A stretch of 64,000 bases of DNA, taken from positions 1-64,000 of the forward strand of contig NZ_WRPA01000002.1 in NCBI RefSeq assembly GCF_009831655.1, in the 5' to 3' direction. The notes below the pieces were generated by a model. It was not told the DNA's origin and ran no database searches. It was given only the letters and a program-made list of their open reading frames with translations. The translations under genes were made by a program, and so were the position numbers. The first letter of the stretch is position 1, and every line of letters begins with the position of its first letter. This document shows positions 54,500-62,770 of this stretch, one piece after another. The stretch is from Shewanella insulae. GTDB taxonomy: Bacteria; Pseudomonadota; Gammaproteobacteria; Enterobacterales; Shewanellaceae.

Positions 54500-54586
54500 C
54501 AAAAGTGCTTATAATCCTCTTTTAAGCCGTGAGCCTGCAAGGAATCTCGCTAAGCCAGCTCATAACTAACGCAGAAGGAATTACTC

Positions 54587-55873
54587 ATGACATCATTCAA
54601 CCTAATCTTCAAAGGCGAAATACTTGAAGGGAAAGATAGGCATAAACTCAGCTTGGCATTGGCTAAGTTCCTCAGTGTACCGGAGTCCAAAGCCCATTTG
54701 TTATTTTCAGGTAACCCTATTAGCATCAAAAAAGGCCTGACAGCGACTCAGGCTGAGGCCATAAAGTCAAAATTGCTTTCTGCTGGAATCATTACTTATC
54801 TAAAGCAAGTGCCAGCTGGCGAGAGTTCTGTGCTGGTAAAACAGCCAGAATCTAAACCTAAAAACTACCCGATAACAAAACTGTCTTCTGAAACCAAAAC
54901 TTCATCAGTTAAATCGAAAGTCACCTATGAGGGACTAAGCTCCCGTTGGCAGAAAATTTTCGCAGAGTTCGATTTTCGACAGGCTGATAAGTTAGGGTAT
55001 TTTGCATCTGCCAAAAGCCAGCCGCACTTATCCCGCTCTAAAAAGGAACAAATCAAAGGACAGAACATCATCAACTTTAATGTGCTGGCATTCATTTTTG
55101 GCCCTTTTTATTACATGACAAAAGGAATGTGGAAGAAAGGGCTATACCTACTCTTGCTTACTTTGGCTCTGAATCTGCTAACCGTGGTGATTGTGTCATT
55201 ATTCACAGACAGAGACATAAGCACGATGCTCTACATCATCAACTCTACTATCTACGGCTTAACCGCTAATTATGATTACTACCGCTATTACAAATTGGGC
55301 GAAACAACCTGGAGCTGGATGCCCAAATGGATGGCAAGTGGTATAACCACAGTATCCTTGGTTACTACCAGTTTTCTTGGTGTTCTGCTGCTCGCATACT
55401 CTGAGATGGCGGCAGCCGATAATGTATCCATAATCCAGGATGGTTACTTAACGGGTTATAAGCAGACGACCATTGGCCAAGCATTTGATAATTGGCAGGC
55501 TTGTACCAAGACATCATGGCGCGAGCAGCAAGCCAATAACGGAGCGATCAGCGTCATCTATCAATGCAGTATGGATGCTAATCAAGTGAAAAGCCTTGCG
55601 AAACAATCTTTGGTGTTTGTGACGGGTCAAATAGATGACGGCTTTCTGGCTCATATAGATGTCGCTATACTGGCAGTAAGTTTCCAGATCAATATTGATG
55701 ACACCTTTGAAATTAACGGTGCTCAATGGGCATTCAAGTACGGTGAAGGGAAAAAATATACTCCTTTTGTCAATCCGGATTATGTACTGAAAGACATCTA
55801 CACGAATCGCCTCAATGGCTCGGTTTCCGATGCATTTACACTGGATAATCTAGTGATTAATGGCGTGAACTAG
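54587..55873 (+). CDS. DUF2628-type membrane protein, unknown function
   Basis: A 428-residue protein in three parts. Residues 1-75 form a small soluble domain (FKGEILEGKDRHKLSLALAKFLSV; LFSGNPISIKKGL) of a kind often seen at the N-terminus of bacterial membrane proteins. After a charged linker, a DUF2628-like membrane block follows (about 165-285; INFNVLAFIFGPFYYMTKGMWKKGL), with about four hydrophobic helices including WMASGITTVSLVTTSFLGVLLLAYSE. The C-terminal 140 residues appear soluble, with one Cys in each of WQACTKTSW and YQCSM. No catalytic motif is visible. It lies between the XRE gene and the peptide/exporter locus on the opposite strand. A role with that locus is possible but unsupported. 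AT-rich, island-type base use. Confidence 0.7.
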   Translation: MTSFNLIFKGEILEGKDRHKLSLALAKFLSVPESKAHLLFSGNPISIKKGLTATQAEAIKSKLLSAGIITYLKQVPAGESSVLVKQPESKPKNYPITKLSSETKTSSVKSKVTYEGLSSRWQKIFAEFDFRQADKLGYFASAKSQPHLSRSKKEQIKGQNIINFNVLAFIFGPFYYMTKGMWKKGLYLLLLTLALNLLTVVIVSLFTDRDISTMLYIINSTIYGLTANYDYYRYYKLGETTWSWMPKWMASGITTVSLVTTSFLGVLLLAYSEMAAADNVSIIQDGYLTGYKQTTIGQAFDNWQACTKTSWREQQANNGAISVIYQCSMDANQVKSLAKQSLVFVTGQIDDGFLAHIDVAILAVSFQINIDDTFEINGAQWAFKYGEGKKYTPFVNPDYVLKDIYTNRLNGSVSDAFTLDNLVINGVN

Positions 55874-56004
55874 AAACACGAAGGTATGACAAACAGCACG
55901 ACCTACAACAATCCGCTAACTCAACCATCACTAAATGAATACCAAGCCATGGCCAAATTTAGTTGGCCACTACACCCTAACCGCTTTTTTATGAAAAAAT
56001 ATAC

Positions 56005-56343
56005 TCAACTAAAAACTAGAGCCAACATAATCCCTACTTTCTTTATTGAGCTTAATAGAAATGATATTAACGTATACCTCCTTAACCTTGGAAATAAGTC
56101 ATGACATACAACACGACCACTGTTAATTTCAGTGAGTGACACTTTATTTATTGGAAACAAAATAGTTTTAAGCTCATATTCCTTACCTTCAACTTTCAAG
56201 TAAAACCTCTTAAAAGGAAGCCAAAGAAACTGCTTAAACAAACACGAATCTCCTATAGAACAAGATAGTTCACCTGTTACAACTTTATATTTAAAATTGT
56301 ATAACCGATCATTTAAGACAACCACCTTATCATATACAAACAT
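56005..56343 (-). CDS. Small unknown protein at the end of the peptide locus
   Basis: A 112-residue open frame starting at the ATG at 56343 (GAGAG eight bases upstream). It has basic and aromatic segments and one moderately hydrophobic C-terminal stretch (LISFLLSSIKKVGIMLALVF), perhaps a membrane helix. No family is recognised. It follows peptide gene 1 by 68 bp on the same strand and is the last gene of the exporter cluster, where immunity proteins are often found; that is only position-based. It may also be a chance frame, as the region is AT-rich. A plus-strand frame at 55886-56104 overlaps its end and looks less convincing. Confidence 0.5.
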   Translation of the reverse strand: MFVYDKVVVLNDRLYNFKYKVVTGELSCSIGDSCLFKQFLWLPFKRFYLKVEGKEYELKTILFPINKVSLTEINSGRVVCHDLFPRLRRYTLISFLLSSIKKVGIMLALVFS

Positions 56344-56411
56344 TCGCAATCTCTCACTCTAAACATTAATGCATAAAGGACTGGTAACTCAGCCCTTTAT
56401 ACATCAGGATA

Positions 56412-56549
56412 TTATTGAGCCTTATTATATAAAGCCGCAGAGGCCCAGCCTAATGCTACACGACCGACAAACATTACAACAGGAACCCACCCACCATGAA
56501 CTTGTTCAATCTCATTCAAAGTCAACTCTTCAATCTTTGAATCTTGCAT
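56412..56549 (-). CDS. Double-glycine leader peptide 1 (microcin/bacteriocin-like precursor)
   Basis: A 45-residue precursor. Residues 1-20 form a classic double-glycine leader: MQDSKIEELTLNEIEQVHGG, with the hydrophobic/acidic pattern (EEL, LNEIEQV) read by C39 peptidases. Cleavage after Gly20 would release 25 residues (beginning WVPVVMFVGRVAL) that are hydrophobic, contain Gly29 and Gly34 and end YNKAQ. No Cys, so no disulfides. The ATG at 56549 follows an AAGAAATATGTT stretch that closely resembles the sequence before peptide gene 2. The exporter with a C39 domain lies upstream on the same strand (57269-59437). The gene is too short for standard gene finding. A bacteriocin-type toxin is the best reading; a secreted signalling peptide is the alternative. 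Confidence 0.8.
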   Translation of the reverse strand: MQDSKIEELTLNEIEQVHGGWVPVVMFVGRVALGWASAALYNKAQ

Positions 56550-56733
56550 AACATATTTCTTAATTAAATTTTAAAATTCATATCCACCTGAATACATTGA
56601 ACGTGATATTCATTCGCATTCATAATGTTAAACAGGGGAGGGAAACTCAATAAAGAATGTTCCCCTTACTATTATTGTTGCCATTTCCCACATAAAGCGG
56701 ATGACGTAACCTCACCCGACGATCATGCTATTA

Positions 56734-56919
56734 TTACCTTTGGTTATAGAAAACCTTCCTGCAATCTTTGCAGTGCATTTTAATTGGAAATAATTGAACT
56801 CCAATAAAAAATGAGACCAGCAATAATATTGGAAACAGTAAAACAGAAGTTATACTCCAGATTACTCTAGTTTCTCTTGACCCACAGAAAGGGCATTGAT
56901 CATCAAAAGGAGGCTTCAT
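56734..56919 (-). CDS. Small zinc-ribbon membrane protein, candidate immunity protein
   Basis: A 61-residue protein. CPFC (9-12) and CKDC (50-53) would form one four-Cys zinc site, with a long hydrophobic stretch (about 19-46) between them, so both Cys pairs should lie close to the membrane. The start is three bases after the stop of peptide gene 2, so it is translationally coupled to that precursor; its own ribosome site would lie inside the peptide gene. I know no exact family. The coupling to a secreted-peptide gene makes an immunity or maturation function plausible. Peptide gene 1 lies downstream. Confidence 0.7.
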   Translation of the reverse strand: MKPPFDDQCPFCGSRETRVIWSITSVLLFPILLLVSFFIGVQLFPIKMHCKDCRKVFYNQR

Positions 56920-56922
56920 AAA

Positions 56923-57048
56923 TTAAGCCATTTGGACCGCAGGGAGTCCGCCTAACGGAAACAGAGTAACCCGAGTACCAAAGAAGTTGGCTAACCATGA
57001 TAAACCGCCATTCACTTGCTTGATTTCGCTCATTGTTAGTTCTTGCAT
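56923..57048 (-). CDS. Double-glycine leader peptide 2 (microcin/bacteriocin-like precursor)
   Basis: A 41-residue precursor with a 15-residue double-glycine leader, MQELTMSEIKQVNGG, close to the MRELxxxEIxxVxGG type of Gram-negative microcins. Cleavage after Gly15 leaves 26 residues (beginning LSWLANFFGTRVT), hydrophobic, with a GG pair and no Cys. AAGGAAA lies eight bases before the ATG at 57048. The leader resembles that of peptide 1 (ELT-x-x-EI-x-QV-x-GG in both) while the mature parts differ, as in two-peptide bacteriocins. It lies 220 bp downstream of the C39 exporter gene on the same strand and three bases before the zinc-ribbon gene. Confidence 0.85.
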   Translation of the reverse strand: MQELTMSEIKQVNGGLSWLANFFGTRVTLFPLGGLPAVQMA

Positions 57049-57138
57049 AATATTTTCCTTAAATTAAACTCTTTAACGTTATGTTTGCCTAAGCGCTCAA
57101 ATGAACTGTTTAGGTTTATTTGGCCTTAAGCAACTGAC

Positions 57139-57176
57139 CAAGGGCGCGGTTTCCCGCAAAAGTTGCCGCGCCCTTG
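57139..57176. other. Stem-loop between exporter and peptide gene 2
   Basis: CAAGGGCGCGG pairs with CCGCGCCCTTG around 16 bases in the 220-bp gap. The minus-strand side lacks a T-run, so it is not a clear terminator for the exporter operon; it may slow polymerase or protect mRNA ends, letting peptide mRNA exceed exporter mRNA. It also overlaps a 41-codon frame that I do not believe is coding. Confidence 0.5.
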
Positions 57177-57268
57177 CTTTTAACCGATGCCATGCTTTGC
57201 GGTGTATAGCCTCACACTGCATCGATTAAAATTCCTTTTTATCTATTTCTCTAATTTTCAGTTCTTTA

Positions 57269-59437
57269 CTACGCTTTCTGAGTATTCCCCATCAAACTCT
57301 GCATCTCATCCTGCGTGTAGACTTTGCCTTGATGCATGACCAATACCCGCTGAGCCTGCTTGATGGTTTCCGGCCGGTGCGCGATGATGATGCGCGTCAT
57401 ATCGAGATGTTTTATCTGCTCGCTAATTCTTGCTTCGTTATTAACATCAAGATGACTGGTGGCCTCATCCATAAACAGCAGGCTCGGTTGCTGGTATAGG
57501 GCTCTGGCAAGCAACAGGCGCTGTACTTGCCCGCCGGAGAACTGGTTGCCCATATCCCCCACCAAGGTGTTATACCCCATGGTCATTTTACTAATGTCGG
57601 TATCAATAGCGGCCATTTGTGCGCACTGCTGCATACGCAAATAGTTAGGCTCGGGGTCGAAAAAGGTAAGATTGTCTGCGATAGAGCCCGATAGTAGAGT
57701 ATCGTCTTGCATGACCGCGGCGATATGTTTTCGATATGCTATCAAGCCAACTTGAGTAATATCTTGCCCATCCAGCAAAATTCGCCCTTGTGTCGGGGTC
57801 AACAGCCCAAGCATTAGCTTTACTAACGTTGTCTTGCCACAACCAGACTCCCCCACGATGGCAACGGATTCATTGGCATTAATGGTTACCGACACATCAT
57901 CGATGATACAGGGCTCATTTGGTGCGTATCGGAAACTCACCCGCTCAAGCGTTAACTGTCCAGTCACCTGGTTGAAGGAAGTGATGCTCTCTCTATTTGC
58001 TTCCTGTTCGTGCAGCGCAATGTCAGAGATACGGTCGAGGTGCAAACGCAGCATGCGAAACAAAATAAGTTGTTCAATCAGACTAGCAAAACGCTCTGTC
58101 AGCTGATTCTTGTATGCGATAAAAGCCAGCACCATACCGATTGTTAAGCCACCGCTCATCACGATCGTTGCCGCCAGGTAAACCACAATGATGTTCTCCA
58201 CCCCAAACAGCAACTTGTTCATGGCATCGAAGCTAATTTTTAACTTGCCTAAACGGATATCTGCATTAATGACTTCGCTGTAACGGTTTTGCCATAAACT
58301 TTGGCGTTGGGGCTCGCAGGTAAACAGCTTAATGGTTTGTATGCCGCGAATGTTCTCTAAGAAATTCGTTTGCTCTTTGGCGCTCGATTGTATGGACTCT
58401 TCGGTTGCACGGTGCAGCGGCCGATAAAGCGCAAACCTCAATAAGGCGTAAAGTGAAATTGCTGCAACAACTACTAATGTCAATTTGACGCTATAAATTA
58501 ACATCATCACCAGCACGGCTATTGACATGACACCATCGACAACCGTTTCAACTAAACCGGTAGTTAAACGCTCTCGCACCTGGGCAAGTGAGCCAAACCG
58601 CGAAACCAAGTCACCAACATGGCGCTTTTCAAAATAACTCATGGGCAGTCTAAGCAGGTGACGCAATAAATTGACACCCATCTGCATATTGAGCAGGCTC
58701 GATACACGCAACACCAACCAACTACGCACGCTAGTGGTAATTACGTTGATAGCCACAAGCAAGCCAAAGCCTACTGCCAACACTATGAGTAATGGTTTAT
58801 CTTGGCTAATGAGCACTTCATCAACCACCCATTGCATGTAGTAAGGCGTGACCAGTGCAAAGACTTGCAACAATAATGACAACACGAAAAGGGTTGTTAA
58901 TGCTCGTCCTAACCCAGTCATCTTGCTCCAAAGCTGAGATAAGCGCATCTGCTGGCGTTCATCAACCTGCTCAAACCCTTTGGCTGGGGTCAACTCTAAC
59001 GCAATGCCAGTGAAATGCTCGGCAAACTCACTAAAGGTAAAGGTCTTTTTCCCAAACGCCGGATCATTAATGCTCACGCCGGACTTAGTCACCCCGGTCA
59101 ACACCACAAAATGATTCATGTCCCAATGCAGCACACAAGGTAATGTGAGCTTACCGACTTCTTCTATCGGACACTTCAGCGCACGGCTCGCAAGCCCTAT
59201 GCTGTCACTGAGGCCAATCATCTGCTGCAGATTCATCCCCTTTAAATCTGCACTAAAACGCTTCCTTAACGCCGCCATATCTAGTTTGTGGCCATAAAAG
59301 CTAGCAACCATGGCTATACAAGCCAAACCACATTCAGCCATTTCTGCCTGCAATATAAGCGGTACGCGTTTCTTACCTGAAAATTCCAACAGTTCAATTG
59401 GAGAGGACTCAGTAGTCATATCTGTAGAAGCATTCAT
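57269..59437 (-). CDS. Peptidase-containing ABC exporter (C39 bacteriocin-processing type)
   Basis: A 722-residue inner-membrane exporter that cleaves double-glycine leaders and exports the peptide. Order: C39 peptidase (about 24-150; QAEMAECGLACIAM with catalytic Cys36, LHWDMNHFVVLTG with His, INDPAFG with Asp), six-helix ABC membrane domain (about 165-440), and ATPase domain with Walker A GESGCGKTT, signature FSGGQVQRLLLARAL, Walker B LLFMDEATSHLD and switch His IIIAHRPE. All catalytic residues are present. It is close to CvaB/RaxB-type exporters. It overlaps the HlyD gene by one base (TGATG), so it is translationally coupled. No TolC is encoded here; a chromosomal one would complete the type I system. 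Cargo: the two peptides just downstream. Confidence 0.95.
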   Translation of the reverse strand: MNASTDMTTESSPIELLEFSGKKRVPLILQAEMAECGLACIAMVASFYGHKLDMAALRKRFSADLKGMNLQQMIGLSDSIGLASRALKCPIEEVGKLTLPCVLHWDMNHFVVLTGVTKSGVSINDPAFGKKTFTFSEFAEHFTGIALELTPAKGFEQVDERQQMRLSQLWSKMTGLGRALTTLFVLSLLLQVFALVTPYYMQWVVDEVLISQDKPLLIVLAVGFGLLVAINVITTSVRSWLVLRVSSLLNMQMGVNLLRHLLRLPMSYFEKRHVGDLVSRFGSLAQVRERLTTGLVETVVDGVMSIAVLVMMLIYSVKLTLVVVAAISLYALLRFALYRPLHRATEESIQSSAKEQTNFLENIRGIQTIKLFTCEPQRQSLWQNRYSEVINADIRLGKLKISFDAMNKLLFGVENIIVVYLAATIVMSGGLTIGMVLAFIAYKNQLTERFASLIEQLILFRMLRLHLDRISDIALHEQEANRESITSFNQVTGQLTLERVSFRYAPNEPCIIDDVSVTINANESVAIVGESGCGKTTLVKLMLGLLTPTQGRILLDGQDITQVGLIAYRKHIAAVMQDDTLLSGSIADNLTFFDPEPNYLRMQQCAQMAAIDTDISKMTMGYNTLVGDMGNQFSGGQVQRLLLARALYQQPSLLFMDEATSHLDVNNEARISEQIKHLDMTRIIIAHRPETIKQAQRVLVMHQGKVYTQDEMQSLMGNTQKA

Positions 59438-60684
59438 CAGCCGACCCTCCCTTTCAGGCTGTATATTGGGTCAAGCAGCCAATCGAGTAAGCTTCGTCTA
59501 TCGAGCACAATGTCAGCCTCAAGCAACATGCCACTTTTTAGCGGAAATGCTTCTCCATAAGCCAGCATATCCTGCTTAGACAACTGGGTCCGAATACGGT
59601 AAACAGGTTCTGACAAATTAACAGGTACTCTGGCTTCACCATCGAGCAATAACGCCTTATCGATGCGAGAAATATGGCTTTCAAGGAACCCAAACCGCTG
59701 ATAGGGAAAGGCATCAAAGCGTAATCTAGCCTCATCCCCTTCTCTAACAAATCCTGCACTACGGGTAGGTAAAAGTAGCTCAGCGACGAGCTCTGCGCCT
59801 TGAGGGATAAGACTCATTAACGGGCGATTTGTCGCAATAAACTCTCCCTCAACAATTTGTATTGCGGCAACCGTTCCCGCTTCTGCAGCGCGGATAACAT
59901 AGCGATAATTATTTTCAGTTTCATCGATTTGACGTTGAAGGTCTGAGCGACGTCTTTTAAGCTCACTCTCTTTTAATGCGTACTGGTGGGGTAACAGCTT
60001 AAGCTCAGCTTGTGACGCATTTAACTGACTAGAAACGGTTACTTTATTGGATTTAATATTTTCAATTTCTTGTCGAATATTGATAAGTTTCTCTTGCTGA
60101 GACTGATAATCGAGCTCAGAAAGAAAACCGTCCTGATATAACTTCTTATGCTGATTTTGCTGAGACAGTTGAATCGACAGTTTTTCAGAAAGCAGTTTCT
60201 CCAGATTATTAATGACAGAGAGTGAGCTTTGATTATCTGAAATCGCTGTTCTTAACCTAGCAGACTCATCTGCCAACATTCTTTGGTTGACTACTCGTTC
60301 AGCCTCGAGCAAGTCTAACTGTTGTTTCAGTTCGCCAATTAAAGACTCGCTGAGTTCTACACCGGAGGTCATGCTACGTCTGAGAACGATAGTCACTAAA
60401 GGATCTCCTTCTTGAACTAGCGCTCCCTCTGACACGTGCAGTTTCTCAACGTTACCGCTACGATTGGCGAATGTCTTAATAAGCCCCTTATTAGGAACCA
60501 AATACCCTCGAACGGTTTCCTTTCTGGCATAGTGGGAACAAGAGAGAAATACAGCTATAGCGGTAACAACGACAAAAATAATAAACGCAGAATTATAAAT
60601 AGACAGGGGCTGTGCCAGCGACACATCACCATGTAGCTTTTGCTTTTGCGCCTCAACGGCCTGTTTTCGGAATAAACTAGACAT
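59437..60684 (-). CDS. HlyD/CvaA-family membrane-fusion adaptor
   Basis: A 415-residue periplasmic adaptor with a single N-terminal membrane helix (AFIIFVVVTAIAVFLSCSHYA, about 31-52), a lipoyl-like half (YLVPNKGLIKTFANRSGNVEKLHVSEGALVQEGDPLV), a long coiled coil (about 115-245, LKQQLDLLEAERVVNQRMLADESARLRTAI onward), and the matching second lipoyl half and beta-barrel (VIRAAEAGTVAAIQIVEGEFIATNRPL). It bridges the ABC exporter to an outer-membrane TolC channel. The length and architecture are those of the CvaA/MchE microcin adaptors. It is the first gene of the exporter cluster; a palindrome at 60708 lies just upstream. Confidence 0.93.
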   Translation of the reverse strand: MSSLFRKQAVEAQKQKLHGDVSLAQPLSIYNSAFIIFVVVTAIAVFLSCSHYARKETVRGYLVPNKGLIKTFANRSGNVEKLHVSEGALVQEGDPLVTIVLRRSMTSGVELSESLIGELKQQLDLLEAERVVNQRMLADESARLRTAISDNQSSLSVINNLEKLLSEKLSIQLSQQNQHKKLYQDGFLSELDYQSQQEKLINIRQEIENIKSNKVTVSSQLNASQAELKLLPHQYALKESELKRRRSDLQRQIDETENNYRYVIRAAEAGTVAAIQIVEGEFIATNRPLMSLIPQGAELVAELLLPTRSAGFVREGDEARLRFDAFPYQRFGFLESHISRIDKALLLDGEARVPVNLSEPVYRIRTQLSKQDMLAYGEAFPLKSGMLLEADIVLDRRSLLDWLLDPIYSLKGRVG

Positions 60685-60707
60685 ACCACATCCCTGTACT
60701 CAACATC

Positions 60708-60727
60708 ATATCAATCCAAATTGATAT
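60708..60727 (-). promoter_or_regulatory. Inverted repeat ATATCAAT-N4-ATTGATAT upstream of the exporter operon
   Basis: Perfect 8-4-8 inverted repeat, 24 bases before the HlyD start. A reasonable minus-strand promoter lies just upstream (TTTACT, 16 bases, TATATC), so a protein bound here would block transcription of the exporter operon. The regulator is unknown. The rest of 60685-61055 is AT-rich and shows no gene. Confidence 0.5.
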
Positions 60728-61055
60728 ATGAGCTATCACACCACAGTAAATAATTTTGTGACGCACATCAACAGCCGAAAATAAAACACAACCCCGTAAC
60801 ATGTGTCAACAAAAAAATCATTATCGGAATCATCAAAGCAATGAATTTCTAACATTGAATTTTTACCGAAACAGATACCACATTAAAATCAACACCTTAG
60901 AAAACCTATTTTTTAACTTGTCTATGGATATTATTTACGCAAAAAACATCGTTAACCAAAGACTAATAAAGGTGTAGTTAAAAAAGAATAAATTAATACT
61001 GATAGTAGTAAGGGCTATGCGTATACTTCTTACTTGTCTAGTTATTAACATGCAG

Positions 61056-61140
61056 TGATCTTCCCCCGATTATGTAGACACCTAGCTTGCTGATAAATAC
61101 TGTAATTCAAATTCATCAGGGAAAGATCAGGTTGAGAAAC
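61056..61140 (+). mobile_element. Possible IS3-family left-end remnant
   Basis: TGATCTTCCCCCGATTATGT followed by AGACACC resembles an IS3-family inverted-repeat end (TGA start, CCCC block, ACACC). It continues for about 60 bases to a ribosome-site-like AAAGATCAGG and TTGAGAAACAAA, where a transposase gene would start, then stops. The remnant abuts the OprD gene end. A genuine IS3-type end at 63869 (TGACCTATTCCCCAAATTTA, then ACACC) has a similar pattern. Confidence 0.4.
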
Positions 61141-61145
61141 AAATT

Positions 61146-62369
61146 TTAAAACTTGTAAGTAAACTTAGCTCTTAAATCAGTAGCATCTTTATCATTGTTT
61201 TCATAATCCAGCACGGTGAAATCAACTGAAATAATGCAGTTTTTAAAATCACCAACAAAACCATAAACCAAGTTCAATGTCCATTCATCAAGATCTTTAC
61301 CCACTTCAGGGTTATCAAACGAAGTAACTCTTAATTTGCCATCTAGTTGATTGAATCTATATCCAACACCAAGCTGATACGAGTCAGTACCAGCCTCGAA
61401 GGCTGCAACACCGGCTGTTTTTGTGGTTTTGGTGAATTGAGAATATGCGCCTTGTCCAACACCTCGAAATACTCGGTACTCTCCTGCTGAACCACTAACA
61501 GTTGTAATTGCAGCAAAAAACTCTAAGTCGTTATGGTTTGCGCCAAATTTAACTCCAAATAGATTGTTATTGGTGAAATCAGAATTATCCCAGGAATTAG
61601 TATAAAGCTGAGCAGCAATATAGCTTTTTAATGGAATGGGTAGTGTATATTTCACATCAGCATATAATGCTTTAACCTCACCAATGACATCAGCATATTG
61701 ACCCTTAACTCTAATTTCATTTGATAGAGAGGTATTAATCTGTGTAAACCACATACCACTGTCACCAATATCATAAAATCCCCCAGGACGACCTATTCCA
61801 TTTTGTTCAAATTTTACAAAGTCATTATCTCTGTAATATGATTTGTCTGTCCGTGTTTGATATTTAGTTACATATCCTGCAGATATCTCAGTGTTTAATA
61901 AACTCTTATTGCGAATCTGATACATTTCAAACGACTCCTTGATGAGCCTAGAACCAGAATCGGCGACAAAAGGAGATGAAAAATGCTGTCTTCCCCCTTT
62001 GAAGGTTGTATCACCTAATGTGTACTTCAAATAGGATTCCGACAAAACAGCACCATCAGCATCCATACTACCCGCAGTTTTTCCATCTGGATCATCCCTA
62101 CTCGTTATATAGGATCCTTGAAACTCCCCCCCTAGTTCAAACCCGTTAAGTTCGGCAGTGCTAAAGACAATATTGCCACCATTCGCCCATATTTGACTTT
62201 GGTGGCTGCCCTCCTTGTCAAAGGTTTGCACGAAGTAATATGACTTCATCGCACCATGAAAACTTCCTTCTGAAAACCACTTATCAAAACTGGAAGCCGG
62301 TTCATTTGCAAAAGCTGAAGTACTGCAAATTAAACTTAGCGCTAATACTGATAGGTTTTTATTACTCAT
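61146..62369 (-). CDS. OprD-family outer-membrane porin
   Basis: A 407-residue outer-membrane channel. A signal peptide (NKNLSVLALSLICSTSAFA) is followed by OprD-like features: FHGAMKSYYFVQTF, GGNIVFSTAELNGFELGGEFQGSYI, KYTLGDTTFKGGRQHFSSPFVADSGSRLI, and a terminal strand LRAKFTYKF. OprD porins admit amino acids, organic acids or other small solutes; the substrate here is unknown. AAGGG six bases before the second of two ATG codons favours the start at 62369 over 62372. It lies in the AT-rich island on the same strand as the exporter genes but with 460 bp between, so it is a separate unit. Confidence 0.85.
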   Translation of the reverse strand: MSNKNLSVLALSLICSTSAFANEPASSFDKWFSEGSFHGAMKSYYFVQTFDKEGSHQSQIWANGGNIVFSTAELNGFELGGEFQGSYITSRDDPDGKTAGSMDADGAVLSESYLKYTLGDTTFKGGRQHFSSPFVADSGSRLIKESFEMYQIRNKSLLNTEISAGYVTKYQTRTDKSYYRDNDFVKFEQNGIGRPGGFYDIGDSGMWFTQINTSLSNEIRVKGQYADVIGEVKALYADVKYTLPIPLKSYIAAQLYTNSWDNSDFTNNNLFGVKFGANHNDLEFFAAITTVSGSAGEYRVFRGVGQGAYSQFTKTTKTAGVAAFEAGTDSYQLGVGYRFNQLDGKLRVTSFDNPEVGKDLDEWTLNLVYGFVGDFKNCIISVDFTVLDYENNDKDATDLRAKFTYKF

Positions 62370-62372
62370 CAT

Positions 62373-62770
62373 TTACCCTTCTATGATTTTAGTCACTTTA
62401 CAGTGGCCTAGCTAGGTTCCACACCAAATGCTTCTGACCAATGCAGTAATATTCACCTCACACCTACTGTCGCTACTAAGTAGTTAACATGTTAGATACG
62501 AAATGACTCCATGAAAGAGAAAATGAGGCAACAACGTTACGACAATAGGTGGACGTAATATGACTGTTGCTAAGAAGCCAATAGCCAAGTCATCCATTGT
62601 TAATTCACTCAATAACAGCCGATGCTGAGTCCTTTGCTGAGATTGCAGTAACCACTGGAGTTGAGGAGCACTTCAACAACGCAGCTGTTATCGCAAAATT
62701 GGCTAATATCTATTTCAAACGACGAAACGTGATATCAATGTAACGCTGAGCCTCGATAACTCTTTCAAAA
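62373..62770. other. Intergenic region with a possible gene remnant
   Basis: About 400 bp without a convincing gene. A plus-strand frame of about 45 codons ending at 62743 (containing DAESFAEIAVTTGVEEHFNN) has protein-like composition but no start codon, so it may be a decayed gene. I do not recognise its family. Confidence 0.35.

Noticed and set aside
55886..56104. Plus-strand 72-codon frame after the DUF2628 gene
   Set aside because: No convincing ribosome site, low-complexity start, and it overlaps a more plausible minus-strand frame.
56580..56733. Short frames (21 and 19 codons) in the gap between the zinc-ribbon gene and peptide gene 1
   Set aside because: Neither has a GG leader or a good ribosome site. 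I looked for further leader peptides throughout the island and saw only two.
57094..57220. 41-codon minus-strand frame (starting MQCEAIHRKAW) between the exporter and peptide 2
   Set aside because: It has AAGGA upstream but no double-glycine leader, strongly basic composition, and is built around the GC stem-loop; probably non-coding.
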